64,000 nt of DNA from Myroides sp. 1354 (lineage in GTDB: Bacteria > Bacteroidota > Bacteroidia > Flavobacteriales > Flavobacteriaceae). Below the pieces are notes generated by a model, which ran no database searches, was not told where the DNA came from, and saw only the letters and a program-made list of their open reading frames with translations. Each line of letters begins with the position of its first letter. Position 1 is the stretch's first letter. Location: assembly GCF_030324495.1 (NCBI RefSeq), contig NZ_JACAGN010000011.1, positions 18,658 to 82,657 of the forward strand, in the 5' to 3' direction. Position numbers and translations under genes: made by a program. Shown here in pieces: positions 44,352 through 54,498 of this stretch.

Positions 44352-45545
44352 TTAGATTACATTTAGTTCTTTTCCTACCTCAATGAAAGCCTGAATCGCT
44401 TTATCTAGGTGTTCTTGTGTGTGTGCTGCGGATAATTGAACGCGAATTCTCGCTTTTCCTTGTGGCACAACGGGATAGAAGAACCCAATCACATACACCC
44501 CTTTTGTCAAAAGACGATCAGCCATCTCTTGGGATAACTTGGCATCATATAACATCACTGGCACAATAGCTGAATCTCCATCAATAAAATCAAAACCAGC
44601 CTTTTTCATTCCCGCTTTGAAGTAATTCGTGTTCCACTCTAATTGGTCGCGAAGTTTAGTGTCCTTTTTCAACAATTCAAACACTTTCAAAGAAGCACCT
44701 ACAATCATTGGAGCCAAGGAATTTGAGAATAAATAAGGTCTAGAACGCTGTCTCAACAACTCGATAATTTCTTTTTTACCTGTTGTATATCCTCCCATTG
44801 CTCCTCCTAAAGCTTTTCCTAAAGTACCGGTAATAATATCTACACGTCCCATTGCGTTTTTCGCTTCCATGGTTCCTTTTCCTGTTGCTCCGATAAAACC
44901 AGCAGCATGACACTCATCCACCATAACCAACGCATCGTATTTATCTGCTAAATCACAGATTTTATCTAATGGAGCGACTACGCCATCCATAGAGAATACC
45001 CCGTCTGTAACGATAATCTTGAAGCGGTGTCCTGCCTCATTTGCTTTAATTAATTGTTGCTCTAAATCAGCCATGTCATTATTTTCATAACGGTAACGCG
45101 CAGCTTTACACAAGCGAACTCCGTCAATAATAGACGCGTGATTTAAACTATCTGAAATAATTGCATCTTCTGCCCCTAATAAAGGTTCGAAAACTCCTCC
45201 ATTTGCATCAAAAGCTGCTGCATATAAAATAGTGTCTTCTGTTCCGTAGAAATCTGCAATTGTCGCTTCTAATTGTTTGTGAATGTCCTGCGTTCCACAA
45301 ATGAAACGCACCGATGACATACCAAAACCATGGGTATCCAAAGCGTCTTTTGCCGCTTGGATTACCTCTGGATGTGAGGATAATCCTAAATAGTTATTCG
45401 CACAAAAATTCAATACTTTTTCTCCTGTCGAAACTGTAATCTCTGCTCCTTGTGGCGAAGTAATAATTCTCTCTTTTTTAAATAAACCATTGTCTTCAAT
45501 CGACTTCAACTCTTGTTGTAAATGGTCTTTAATTTTTCCGTACAT
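44352..45545 (-). CDS. kbl: Glycine C-acetyltransferase (2-amino-3-ketobutyrate CoA ligase)
   Basis: A 397-residue PLP enzyme of the alpha-oxoamine synthase family. It cleaves 2-amino-3-ketobutyrate with CoA to glycine and acetyl-CoA in threonine breakdown. The Schiff-base lysine is K244 in [14 protein letters not shown], at the same number as in E. coli Kbl. Also seen are [26 protein letters not shown] and the N-terminal [13 protein letters not shown]. Threonine dehydrogenase (tdh) is not adjacent. It starts 33 bp after the AddA-like gene ends, so it may be co-transcribed. Confidence 0.95.
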   Translation of the reverse strand: MYGKIKDHLQQELKSIEDNGLFKKERIITSPQGAEITVSTGEKVLNFCANNYLGLSSHPEVIQAAKDALDTHGFGMSSVRFICGTQDIHKQLEATIADFYGTEDTILYAAAFDANGGVFEPLLGAEDAIISDSLNHASIIDGVRLCKAARYRYENNDMADLEQQLIKANEAGHRFKIIVTDGVFSMDGVVAPLDKICDLADKYDALVMVDECHAAGFIGATGKGTMEAKNAMGRVDIITGTLGKALGGAMGGYTTGKKEIIELLRQRSRPYLFSNSLAPMIVGASLKVFELLKKDTKLRDQLEWNTNYFKAGMKKAGFDFIDGDSAIVPVMLYDAKLSQEMADRLLTKGVYVIGFFYPVVPQGKARIRVQLSAAHTQEHLDKAIQAFIEVGKELNVI

Positions 45546-45577
45546 ACTTACTCTTTTTAAGCGTTAACTATACTCTT

Positions 45578-48500
45578 TTACAAATGTATTATATTTAAAT
45601 CATCCACTCCCATATATAAAATAACTTTTTTAACCACCTCATAGCCCATCTCCTGAAGTGATTCCTCATATTTTTCCAATTGTTTGACGTACTTCTCTTC
45701 TGGTTTTCCCGTTTTATAATCTAACAAATAAGCCTTTTTACCTTGAATCAATACTCGATCGGGAATGAGGTTATTCTTATCTTTGCCAATCATCATGCGT
45801 TCGTTATATACCGTTCCCTCCGCAAAAAACACCTGTAAATCTGGATGTGTAATAATTTGTTGAATGGCATTCGTAAAATTAGCGCGTTCACTTTCTACAA
45901 TTAACCCTTCTTCTAAAGCGCGCTCAATAGCGGCTTCTATATCTTGATTCGTCTGAATAAACGACATAATCTTATGGGTAATATTTCCATAAGCAATCGC
46001 CTCCCCTACTTGGGTATCCCACATCAAAGCTTCGCGCTCTGCAATTTTGATATCGTTGAAATCAAAGAGGGATTGAACACTTTGAATTAATTTATTTTGA
46101 TCGGCTGCAATTTCATTGGCCTTTGATAATCGATGTGGATTTCCAAACTCATAAACGTGAATTTCCTCTTGGTATACCCCTTGTTGACGCAAATAGTGAA
46201 TAAAGAAACGAGACATATTATTCTTATATTCTCCGTCCGTCTTCATATCTCGCGTTGTGATAATATGAAGCTGTTCTTCTGCTCTTGTTAAAGCAACATA
46301 TAACACATTAATATTGTCTAAGAGCTCTTCTTGTTCTTTTTCTCCATATAATTTTTCGGCATAAGCACCGTATTCTTTTACTTCTTTTTTTGCATCCACC
46401 AACGCTTTTGGCAACTCAATTCCCTCGTCAAGTTCATCAAATTCTACCCACAGCTTATCGCGATTGGATCGATCGTAGTCTTCTTCTGCAAAGGGAAAAA
46501 TAACAACGGGAAATTCCAATCCTTTGGATTTGTGGATGGTCATCAACTGCACCGCCTCTTTTCCTTCAGGGGTTGGAATACTAAACTTGTGGTTATTATC
46601 CTCCCAATACAAAATAAAATCCCCTATTCCGTATTGATTTTTAATGGTGCGTTCCAGCACAATATCCAAGAAGTACAACACATATGAACTCGTGGCTTTG
46701 GTTGGAAAGAAAGCGCGAACAATAATTTCCACAGCTTCATATAACGATTTCTTTCTACACTGATCAAAAGAAATAACTACTTCTTTGGTCAACAACCAAG
46801 CCTCAAACTCCGCATCAACAGTATATTTTAATCCTTCTTCAATAAAATCATGTGCAGCTTCTTGTTGTCTCACATTCGCTATATAATACAAAATCATCGA
46901 CTTTGACTCTTTGTCTTCTTTATTGCGGATATAGCGCAAGACATCCATGATGAGTCTCACTTCTGTTGCGTGACTAATCAAGAGCGAATCTGAGGATAAA
47001 ATTGGAATTTCTTGTTCGGTTAAATAATTGGCTAATGCAATACCATGGGCGCGTTTACGCGTCAAAACCACCATATCACTATACTGAAATCCCTGCTCCT
47101 TACAGCGCTGAATGGTATCTAAAGTCGCTTGCAAGTACAATTGTTCTTTGCCAATTTCATTCTCTTTATCCACCAAACTTTCATCGAGAAATTGCAAATT
47201 GACATAACCGCCTTCTTTACTGTTGATTTCTTGATAACTTTGGTGTTCGTAAATATGCTTGTAATCCTCTTGGGTAAAAAAGGAAGAAATACCGTTAAAA
47301 AAAGCATTGTTAAACTGAATCACCTCTGAATAACTGCGGTAATTTTTGCCTAAGACCACTACCTCTTTATCGGGGTTTGAGAAGGGGTTCACCTCTTTAC
47401 TCAAGGCAATGAATTGCTCTGCCTTTCCACCTCGCCAGCGATAGATAGACTGTTTAGGATCACCTACTAACATCAAGGTTCCCTTCACACCAAAATCTTC
47501 TCCCGCTAGTGCATTATCAATCAAAGGCACAAGATTATCCCACTGCATCACTGAGGTATCCTGAAACTCATCAATAAAAAAATGACGGTAGCGCTCTCCT
47601 AATCGCTCGTAGATAAAAGGAGCGGGTTGATGTTGAATCTCATTGTGAATAATTGCATTAAACTGACTGATTGACAGCATATTTTTTTCATCCTGAATAT
47701 GTTGCATTTCAATACCCAAGATATTCAAGAGCGATAAGGGTGTGATATTTTTCAAAAACGCTTGATAAAACAAGCGCTTGGCAAATAATTGGTAAATCAC
47801 CGCCAATTGTCGAAGTACTTCAGGCAATAAAGCTTCTATTGTCTCTCTATCTTTGGCGGCCTTGAGTATCGTCACTTCGTCAAATTCAACGTATTTGCGC
47901 TGGGTACTTTTATCCGTATCGTTAATAATCGCCAAGAGGTGATTGGGAAACGTTCCGCGAGAAAAGGATTTCATATCCACTCCTTTGTCTATTAACAAGT
48001 CCCAAATCGCTTTTCCCTTTTGCTGGGTATCTTTCGTTATTTCCTCTATTTTTTTTCGCAAATAATCGCGGGTAACCACAAAATCTTGTAGCGTCTTTTC
48101 ATCAAATAACGCAATTTCCTCTCGGTTGTTTTCGTTGAGCAATAAAGCGCCCATCTCTTTCAATTCACGGGTGATATCCCAACTTTTATCATTATCGGCT
48201 TTGTCAATAGAGAAGTCAATCAACACTTTGGTTAACTCCTCATCTGTCCCCGCTTTGGCGATTACAGAATCTACTGCCTCTTGCAGCAATTCATCCGAAT
48301 CCAACGACACCTCAAAACTCATGGGTAAGTTCAGGTCAAAAGCGAAAGAGCGAATTACCTTATGGGTGAATTTATCAATCGTAGAAATATCAAAAGAAGC
48401 GTAATTGTGAATAATGTGCTTCATGATGCGTTCTGATTTTTTCTTGATCTCCTCTTCCTTCAATCCAGTTTCTTCCACCAATTGATTCAACATGGATTGA

Positions 48501-48730
48501 TACTTACTTCCCGTTTCTTTCTGAGAAAAAGCATAGAGACAAGAAAGAATTCGATTTTTCATTTCTGCCACAGCTTTGTTAGTAAAGGTAATCGCCAGAA
48601 TTTTTCGATAGGCATCATCCGATCGATCTACTAAGACGATTTTTAAATATTCTTTTACCAACGTATGTGTTTTTCCCGAACCTGCAGAAGCATTATACAC
48701 TGAAAATGAAGCTCTTTCCGCTTTTATCAT
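45578..48730 (-). CDS. AddA-like UvrD/Rep helicase-nuclease
   Basis: A 1050-residue superfamily 1A helicase with a C-terminal nuclease. Walker A is NASAGSGKTHTLVKEYL (about 13-29), followed by ILAITFTNKAVAEMKNR (motif Ia). FIDEFQDTSVMQW is motif II and MLVGDPKQSIYRWRGG motif III. VVLGKNYRS, MTIHKSKGLEFPVV and YVALTRAEEQL are the later motifs, and the nuclease has LLDYKTGKPEEKY. It is the probable partner of the AddB-like protein for double-strand-end processing, although ompA and kbl lie between them. Translation starts at the ATG at 48730, and sodA is divergent. Confidence 0.9.
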   Translation of the reverse strand: MIKAERASFSVYNASAGSGKTHTLVKEYLKIVLVDRSDDAYRKILAITFTNKAVAEMKNRILSCLYAFSQKETGSKYQSMLNQLVEETGLKEEEIKKKSERIMKHIIHNYASFDISTIDKFTHKVIRSFAFDLNLPMSFEVSLDSDELLQEAVDSVIAKAGTDEELTKVLIDFSIDKADNDKSWDITRELKEMGALLLNENNREEIALFDEKTLQDFVVTRDYLRKKIEEITKDTQQKGKAIWDLLIDKGVDMKSFSRGTFPNHLLAIINDTDKSTQRKYVEFDEVTILKAAKDRETIEALLPEVLRQLAVIYQLFAKRLFYQAFLKNITPLSLLNILGIEMQHIQDEKNMLSISQFNAIIHNEIQHQPAPFIYERLGERYRHFFIDEFQDTSVMQWDNLVPLIDNALAGEDFGVKGTLMLVGDPKQSIYRWRGGKAEQFIALSKEVNPFSNPDKEVVVLGKNYRSYSEVIQFNNAFFNGISSFFTQEDYKHIYEHQSYQEINSKEGGYVNLQFLDESLVDKENEIGKEQLYLQATLDTIQRCKEQGFQYSDMVVLTRKRAHGIALANYLTEQEIPILSSDSLLISHATEVRLIMDVLRYIRNKEDKESKSMILYYIANVRQQEAAHDFIEEGLKYTVDAEFEAWLLTKEVVISFDQCRKKSLYEAVEIIVRAFFPTKATSSYVLYFLDIVLERTIKNQYGIGDFILYWEDNNHKFSIPTPEGKEAVQLMTIHKSKGLEFPVVIFPFAEEDYDRSNRDKLWVEFDELDEGIELPKALVDAKKEVKEYGAYAEKLYGEKEQEELLDNINVLYVALTRAEEQLHIITTRDMKTDGEYKNNMSRFFIHYLRQQGVYQEEIHVYEFGNPHRLSKANEIAADQNKLIQSVQSLFDFNDIKIAEREALMWDTQVGEAIAYGNITHKIMSFIQTNQDIEAAIERALEEGLIVESERANFTNAIQQIITHPDLQVFFAEGTVYNERMMIGKDKNNLIPDRVLIQGKKAYLLDYKTGKPEEKYVKQLEKYEESLQEMGYEVVKKVILYMGVDDLNIIHL

Positions 48731-48789
48731 TGAATTATCTCTTAACTTTTATTAACCCTTAAGATTTTTTATATTCCATAGAAAATCCC

Positions 48790-48797
48790 TAAATTTG
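48790..48797 (+). promoter_or_regulatory. Predicted sodA promoter -7 element
   Basis: TAAATTTG, 36 bp before the sodA ATG. Confidence 0.5.
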
Positions 48798-48833
48798 AAT
48801 AAAAATAACACTAATCTTTAAATAATACGAATT

Positions 48834-49439
48834 ATGGCTTTCGAATTACCACAATTACCTTATGCGTATGACGCATTAGAACCACATATTGACGCACGTA
48901 CAATGGAAATCCACCATACGAAACACCACAATGCTTATACTACTAATTTAAATGCAGCTATTGCTGGTACTGAATTAGAAGGAAAAACAATCGAGGAGAT
49001 TTTAGCAAACCTTGATATGGCTAATGGTGCAGTTCGCAACAACGGTGGAGGTTTCTATAACCACAACTTATTCTGGACTGTAATGAGCCCGAATGGTGGT
49101 GGAGAACCAACAGGAGAATTAGCAGATGCTATCGCTAAGGATTTTGGTTCATTTGCAAACTTCAAAGAAGCTTTCGCAAAAGCAGGTGCTACTCAATTTG
49201 GTTCAGGTTGGGCATGGTTATGCGTTAAAAATGGTAAATTAGAGGTATGTGGTACACCAAACCAAGACAACCCGCTTATGCCAGGTGTTGCTTGTGGTGG
49301 GACTCCAATCTTAGGAATGGACGTTTGGGAACATGCTTACTACTTAAACTACCAAAACAGACGCCCTGACTATATTTCTGCTTTCTTCAGCGTAATCAAC
49401 TGGGCTGAAGTTGCTAAGAGATATGCAGCAGCAAAATAA
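48834..49439 (+). CDS. sodA: Superoxide dismutase (Mn-type by residue pattern)
   Basis: A 201-residue Fe/Mn superoxide dismutase that converts superoxide to O2 and H2O2. The metal ligands are H27 (MEIHHTKHH), H77 (FYNHNLFW), D163 and H167 ([10 protein letters not shown]). The active-site glutamine lies in the Mn-type position ([10 protein letters not shown]), with glycine in GGGFYNH where Fe enzymes carry Gln. That favours manganese, but cambialistic enzymes are known in Bacteroidota. No signal peptide, so cytosolic. Monocistronic, with promoter and terminator. Confidence 0.95.
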   Translation: MAFELPQLPYAYDALEPHIDARTMEIHHTKHHNAYTTNLNAAIAGTELEGKTIEEILANLDMANGAVRNNGGGFYNHNLFWTVMSPNGGGEPTGELADAIAKDFGSFANFKEAFAKAGATQFGSGWAWLCVKNGKLEVCGTPNQDNPLMPGVACGGTPILGMDVWEHAYYLNYQNRRPDYISAFFSVINWAEVAKRYAAAK

Positions 49440-49467
49440 GACATAAAGAGTTCACTCTTTAGATATC

Positions 49468-49502
49468 AAAAGGGAAGTATCGCGGATACTTCCCTTTTTT
49501 TA
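49468..49502 (+). terminator. Terminator after sodA
   Basis: AAAAGGGAAGTATC / GATACTTCCCTTTTTTT with a 3-nt loop. Confidence 0.9.
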
Positions 49503-49616
49503 TTTGAAAACTGCATGGAATCAATAGATTTACTTCTAATCTTCTACGTTTTTTTACTTCTTATCTCCTTTATTTTTTTGTAATTTCCCTTTCTATCACA
49601 CTATACGGATTATCTC

Positions 49617-51017
49617 ATGCAATTAGATTACGAACCAGAAAGCCTTAGACATAAGTCCAAACGCAACTATATCATCATCGGATTAAACGCATTGATGTTA
49701 TTTGCTTTGATTCACTTTTTACCTTATGAACCCCAAGTAAACAAAGGTCTCGCTCTATTGGCTTTTGTCGCTGTTTTATGGTTAACCGAAGCCCTACATG
49801 TAACAACTACGGCGGTTTTTGTTCCTGTACTCGCCATCGGATTAGGACTAATGGATGTTCAACCGGCACTCGTCTCATTTGCAGATCCCAATATCTTTCT
49901 TTTTTTGGGTGGTTTTGTATTGGCTGGAGCGTTACACGTACAAAAACTAGACTTAATCATCGCCAGCAAGATTATGTATTTGGCAAAAGGACGATTATCA
50001 CACGCTATCTTTTACTTATTCCTCGCTACGGCAGTGCTTTCCATGTGGATCAGCAATACGGCAACTGTAGCCATGATGCTCCCATTGGTAACGGGTATAT
50101 TAAGTCAATTGGATAAAACCCAACACCGCAATACCTACGTTTTTGTTTTATTGGGTATTGCTTATAGTGCGAGTATTGGTGGAATGGGAACCATTGTTGG
50201 TAGTCCTCCCAATGCAATCGTTGCTTCTCAGCTCAACTTGTCTTTTGCGGAATGGCTCAAAATGGGATTTCCTATGGTACTTATTCTCCTTCCCTTGATG
50301 ATTGCGGTGATTTATTTTGTCTTTAAACCTAAACTCAACCTGAAGTTTGAACATCAAATGGAATCCATTCCCATGAATACGGATCGCTGGATTACCCTAG
50401 GAATTTTCTTATTAACGGCCATTTGCTGGATTTTGAGCAATCAAATCAATCCGCTATTCGCAGCTTTGGTTGGTTTTGATGGTACGTTCAAGAATTTTGA
50501 TACCTTCATTGCTTTGGGTGCTTTTATTCTCATTTGCGTGAGTCAGGTTTCTCGATGGAAAGAACTGCAACACAACGTTGATTGGGGTGTTCTGTTGCTA
50601 TTTGGAGGTGGGTTAACGCTGAGTATGGTGCTCAAGGATTCGGGTGCAAGTAAGGTTATGGCAGATGTGTTAGTTTCTATTATTCACGGTAGCTCTTTCT
50701 TCATCATCAGCTTAATTGTCGCTTTTTTTATTGTTTTCTTGACGGAATTCACTTCCAATACAGCTAGTGCAGCGCTATTGGTTCCCATTTTCTTCTCGAT
50801 TTCACAGGAATTGGGCATGCATCCCCTCGGTCTTTCCATGATCATCGGACTGGGTGCTTCTTGTGCGTTTATGCTTCCTGTAGCCACTCCTCCCAATGCC
50901 ATCGTATTTGGCACGGGTGATATTCAACAAAAGGAAATGATGAAAGCGGGGTTTATTCTGAATATTTTCTGTGCGGTTATTATCGCGGCGGTGGCTTACT
51001 TTTTTTGGTTGGGGTAA
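49617..51017 (+). CDS. SLC13/DASS family anion permease
   Basis: A 466-residue inner-membrane carrier with about 11-12 helices. It contains both Ser-Asn-Thr motifs that form the sodium and substrate sites of this family: WISNTATVAMMLP (about 145-157) and FTSNTASAALLVP (about 380-392). Prolines and glycines follow in SIGGMGTIVGSPPNA and MLPVATPPNAIVFGTG. Relatives such as VcINDY import C4-dicarboxylates or citrate with sodium; some import sulfate. The substrate here is not decidable. It runs into the KAP unit, which is convergent, without a visible terminator. Confidence 0.92.
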   Translation: MQLDYEPESLRHKSKRNYIIIGLNALMLFALIHFLPYEPQVNKGLALLAFVAVLWLTEALHVTTTAVFVPVLAIGLGLMDVQPALVSFADPNIFLFLGGFVLAGALHVQKLDLIIASKIMYLAKGRLSHAIFYLFLATAVLSMWISNTATVAMMLPLVTGILSQLDKTQHRNTYVFVLLGIAYSASIGGMGTIVGSPPNAIVASQLNLSFAEWLKMGFPMVLILLPLMIAVIYFVFKPKLNLKFEHQMESIPMNTDRWITLGIFLLTAICWILSNQINPLFAALVGFDGTFKNFDTFIALGAFILICVSQVSRWKELQHNVDWGVLLLFGGGLTLSMVLKDSGASKVMADVLVSIIHGSSFFIISLIVAFFIVFLTEFTSNTASAALLVPIFFSISQELGMHPLGLSMIIGLGASCAFMLPVATPPNAIVFGTGDIQQKEMMKAGFILNIFCAVIIAAVAYFFWLG

Positions 51018-51038
51018 GAGCAATTTACTTAATAACCT

Positions 51039-51206
51039 TTATATAACTACGCCTTGTTGAATGCTATTCAGATTTTCTACCTGTAGTTGAACAGGGGTAT
51101 AAATATCCGTCTCTAATTCTGGAGTTTCAATAGAAATGATCAACGAATAGCGCATCGTTTGATTTATATTAGATTCATTTATTGTCTGGATACAAATTTT
51201 TACCAT
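51039..51206 (-). CDS. Small protein coupled to the KAP NTPase (55 codons)
   Basis: A short open frame found by reading past the KAP stop. The ATG lies within the last codons of the KAP gene: ATGGTAA carries both the new start and the KAP stop, a 7-bp overlap. A GGAG stretch sits just upstream as a possible ribosome site. The product starts MVKICIQTINESNINQTMRY and ends VENLNSIQQGVVI. It is mostly beta-like, with no cysteine cluster or membrane helix, and I know no family for it. Tight overlap with a long gene is strong evidence for translation, but length alone leaves some doubt. Confidence 0.6.
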   Translation of the reverse strand: MVKICIQTINESNINQTMRYSLIISIETPELETDIYTPVQLQVENLNSIQQGVVI

Positions 51207-54200
51207 AACTCCGTTTCATTTAAAACCACATATTCAAACTCTATTATTTCATCAGTCCACTTTCCTCCAGAGTCCGTAATATCTGTAACCTTAATAATAA
51301 CATAGCAATCCTCTTTTTTAAAGACAACGATATCATTTTTCATAGCCTTCTGCACAGTTCCTTCTTGAAAAAGATAGTATTGAATATCCTCAACTTCATA
51401 GATATCCTTAGTATCCTCAACTTTCGCAGACAACATTAACCCTACACCTTCAAAACGCACTTTCCTATCAACAGATTTATAAATATTGATAACTATTTCT
51501 CCAAAATCAAATTTATATGGGGATGACCCAAAGCCAATGCTAGTATCTTTTAATCTCGGTTTTATTACATTGATTCTCCCCTCCTTTATCTCATCTATCT
51601 CTTTTTGAATCTTCTGGTATATTTCAACTTTTAAGGCTAAATTTAAATATATGCTTAACAGTTGTTTCTCCAGCTTTTTTAAGATTTTTATCGTTTTTTC
51701 ACCATCAATCAACTCCTCAACTGCTTTATTAACTAAAAGTAGTTGATTCAACATTTCTTTTTCCTCTACTAATCCCCTATCAATCTTCTCTTGTACGTTT
51801 CCTTGTCCCTCAAATTGAATTGCTTGGTAATTATTGTTTTCATATAATTCCCAGAAATTGCGAATCATTTGAATATTATCGAAATGATTCAATCTATTAG
51901 AAAACAAAAATGTTTTAAAAGTAGTTCCAACCTTTTTTGTGTCATTAGAATCCATTTCACCAGCAAAAATCTGAAACCAAAATGGTTCACAAGTTATCCA
52001 ACTCCTTTCTGGAAAACTACTTACTTCCTGAAATCGCACAAATGTTCTTAAGTATTCTTCAGGATTTTCTTCTATTAGTTTTCTTACTAAAGAACAAGCT
52101 TCTTTATCCAAATGAATTGTTATTTTCTTACTATCTTCAATCGAAGCCACGCATTTGTATAATACCTCAATATGTTTTTGATTAAACAAGAATTCATTTT
52201 GAATCAAATCTTTTAAAATACTTCTATTAATAGCTAATAATTCCTCGTGTGCAAAAACATACTCTTTGCTTTCTTCTGTATTTCGTATAAAAGCAATTAA
52301 CAAATCACCATTGAACAAAAATGGATAATCAGGATATTCTCCTTTTAGGCTTTGGCTGAGATATTCTTTATATTCAAATTGATTGCCAATTAAATTTATT
52401 TTTATCATGTTTTGGACCACTACAATCTTCATTAACTCTACCAAGCGTTCTCCTATATTCCAATCATTACTCTTTAAAAAAGTATAAAATAAAGCATCAA
52501 TATAATTGAACAAGGCATCCGTATCTTTTAACAATTCGATACGTTTTTCCGAAAGATAGGCAATCAGATAACCTGTTTGTTTTTTCTCGAAAATATCATC
52601 AATCCTTCTTTTATTCTCTTTAATTGAACTGACAAACATTTTCTCAATTATAAATGGATTCGCATATTCATTGACATAAGATTTGAAGTAATTATCAAAG
52701 GTATATTTATTATTTATAGATAATTCTGATCGAATATTATTTTCAAATAAAAGTTTAAATAAATCTTTGAATCCCTCATCAATAAATTCAATCTCTTTGT
52801 TATCTGTTTCACTCTCCTTTTCGAACGACTCTAACTTAGGATAAATAGTGTTTATATCTAGTTTTTCATCTGTACTCGGGTGAAATAACCCAATTGATTT
52901 CACAATTTCACCATCCCGAATCGCTTCATAATACCTTTTCCACCTGTACTCAATTAACAATAAAATAAAGAAATCTTTAAATTCCACACCTTCCTTCTTT
53001 AATCGATATTCATCAACAAATCGATTTAGAAAACGCTTACAATCTCTCAAGGTAGAAAGAACAATTAAAGCAGGACCAACAACCGATTGTATTTTAGCAT
53101 CTATTAATTCATCATCTCCAAACAGTCTTTTCAATTCATTCATTAAAAAACTAGTATATGCCGTCTTTCCAACAAATGGTAACTGTTTCTCTATCGTAAA
53201 AAATTTATCAATAAATGGAGATTTTCCAAATTCAACATCCTTCTTCAATACTAAATTCACATAGTCTTTATCATACGCTGATATAAAATACATATTATCA
53301 AAACTAGCATTTCCATCAATCAATTTACATACTTCGATGATCTCTAGTGGTAATAACCGATCGAAATCATCTATGAAAACAACTATCTTTTTATTAATTC
53401 GTTGAATGGCTTTATTTATCTTTTCCTTCTCAAAATCTTTGGCAAAAAACATATTATGACTTTCCACAACAAAATCAACTACACTTGTTTTATCTACCAC
53501 TTGGATGGCTTTTAGATAATTTGAAAATGAACTCGAAAAGCGTATATCATATTTCTTTAATTCTTCATATAGTGTTTGAAAAAATTCAAACTGAATATGC
53601 TCAATTGATTTAGCATAACGAGGATTAAAATCTATTACAATATATTCTTCTTTTCTACAATCAAAACATTCTTTCAATAGATACATAAAGGAACTTTTTC
53701 CTTCTCCCCAAACTCCTGTAAGACCAATACTAAGCCCACATTTATACTCAATCATTGTGTTTCTTAACGTTTGAAAGAATTCACTTACAGTTAATCTAAA
53801 ACCAAGTATGTCTTCTTCATTTTCTTTACTTAATGGTTTATCACTATAAAAAGAGAATCCCTCTTTTTTACTGTTATCTATCCTCCTCCCCCCATTAAGA
53901 ACTAGTGCATGAATAACAAAAAGAATACTAAATAAAACGAGTAAGTCTAAAACACCTAATCCGCAGTAACCACTACTATATACATACTTAGGTTGAAATC
54001 TATAAAAACCATATAGCAGAATAAATACAGTGCCAAAAATTAAATATCTATAAGGTATAAATGTTTTATATTTCTTGTAGTTCGATAGCCCAAAAATGGA
54101 TATACCTAGTAAAGCAACCAATACAAACCAAAATAAGAAAATGCTATCCGTTGTCTTAGATAATATTTTACCTACAATATATTTATCAAACCACCCAATA

Positions 54201-54337
54201 AAAAGCTCTTGAAAACTCAACCAAATGAGAATAAAAAACAACGAACTTATTACAGCACGCGTATCATTTTTATCCCATAACAACAAGCTCTCATTTGTAT
54301 CTTGCTCTTTTTTATTTAAAGTTTCATTATTATCCAT
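51200..54337 (-). CDS. Membrane-anchored KAP-family P-loop NTPase
   Basis: A 1045-residue protein. Four membrane helices occupy about residues 29-50, 65-83, 97-113 and 126-147. A KAP-type NTPase domain (about 165-480) follows, with Walker A GVWGEGKS (208-215) and Walker B FIDDFDRL (321-328). The C-terminal ~560 residues match no domain I recognise. They are helical and charged up to about 900, then beta-rich. KAP NTPases are found in animals and, sporadically, in bacteria. Bacterial ones are membrane-associated and some lie in anti-phage defence loci. The gene is visibly AT-richer than its flanks, has its own promoter, and sits alone between housekeeping genes, as an acquired unit would. Confidence 0.85.
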   Translation of the reverse strand: MDNNETLNKKEQDTNESLLLWDKNDTRAVISSLFFILIWLSFQELFIGWFDKYIVGKILSKTTDSIFLFWFVLVALLGISIFGLSNYKKYKTFIPYRYLIFGTVFILLYGFYRFQPKYVYSSGYCGLGVLDLLVLFSILFVIHALVLNGGRRIDNSKKEGFSFYSDKPLSKENEEDILGFRLTVSEFFQTLRNTMIEYKCGLSIGLTGVWGEGKSSFMYLLKECFDCRKEEYIVIDFNPRYAKSIEHIQFEFFQTLYEELKKYDIRFSSSFSNYLKAIQVVDKTSVVDFVVESHNMFFAKDFEKEKINKAIQRINKKIVVFIDDFDRLLPLEIIEVCKLIDGNASFDNMYFISAYDKDYVNLVLKKDVEFGKSPFIDKFFTIEKQLPFVGKTAYTSFLMNELKRLFGDDELIDAKIQSVVGPALIVLSTLRDCKRFLNRFVDEYRLKKEGVEFKDFFILLLIEYRWKRYYEAIRDGEIVKSIGLFHPSTDEKLDINTIYPKLESFEKESETDNKEIEFIDEGFKDLFKLLFENNIRSELSINNKYTFDNYFKSYVNEYANPFIIEKMFVSSIKENKRRIDDIFEKKQTGYLIAYLSEKRIELLKDTDALFNYIDALFYTFLKSNDWNIGERLVELMKIVVVQNMIKINLIGNQFEYKEYLSQSLKGEYPDYPFLFNGDLLIAFIRNTEESKEYVFAHEELLAINRSILKDLIQNEFLFNQKHIEVLYKCVASIEDSKKITIHLDKEACSLVRKLIEENPEEYLRTFVRFQEVSSFPERSWITCEPFWFQIFAGEMDSNDTKKVGTTFKTFLFSNRLNHFDNIQMIRNFWELYENNNYQAIQFEGQGNVQEKIDRGLVEEKEMLNQLLLVNKAVEELIDGEKTIKILKKLEKQLLSIYLNLALKVEIYQKIQKEIDEIKEGRINVIKPRLKDTSIGFGSSPYKFDFGEIVINIYKSVDRKVRFEGVGLMLSAKVEDTKDIYEVEDIQYYLFQEGTVQKAMKNDIVVFKKEDCYVIIKVTDITDSGGKWTDEIIEFEYVVLNETELW

Positions 54338-54367
54338 TAATCAAAACTTTTTAGTCAAATTAAACGC

Positions 54368-54375
54368 CAAATATA
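54368..54375 (-). promoter_or_regulatory. Predicted promoter -7 element of the KAP unit
   Basis: TATATTTG on the minus strand, 31 bp upstream of the KAP ATG. Confidence 0.5.
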
Positions 54376-54450
54376 CCCCATCTCTTTAACACTTCTCTTT
54401 AAAAAAAGCCAACCCCTTTCTTTTCTGAGGGAATACCAAAAGATTCAAAA

Positions 54451-54478
54451 CAAAAAAGCACCGATCTCTCGGTGCTTC
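54451..54478 (-). terminator. Terminator after the PurF-like gene
   Basis: AAGCACCGA / TCGGTGCTT with a 4-nt loop and TTTTTT on the minus strand. It insulates the KAP unit from the upstream gene. Confidence 0.85.
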
Positions 54479-54498
54479 TATATAATTCTTAATTCCTA

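Noticed and set aside
51018..51038. Terminator between the SLC13 permease and the KAP unit
   Set aside because: Only 21 bp lie between the convergent stop codons, and no inverted repeat was found there.
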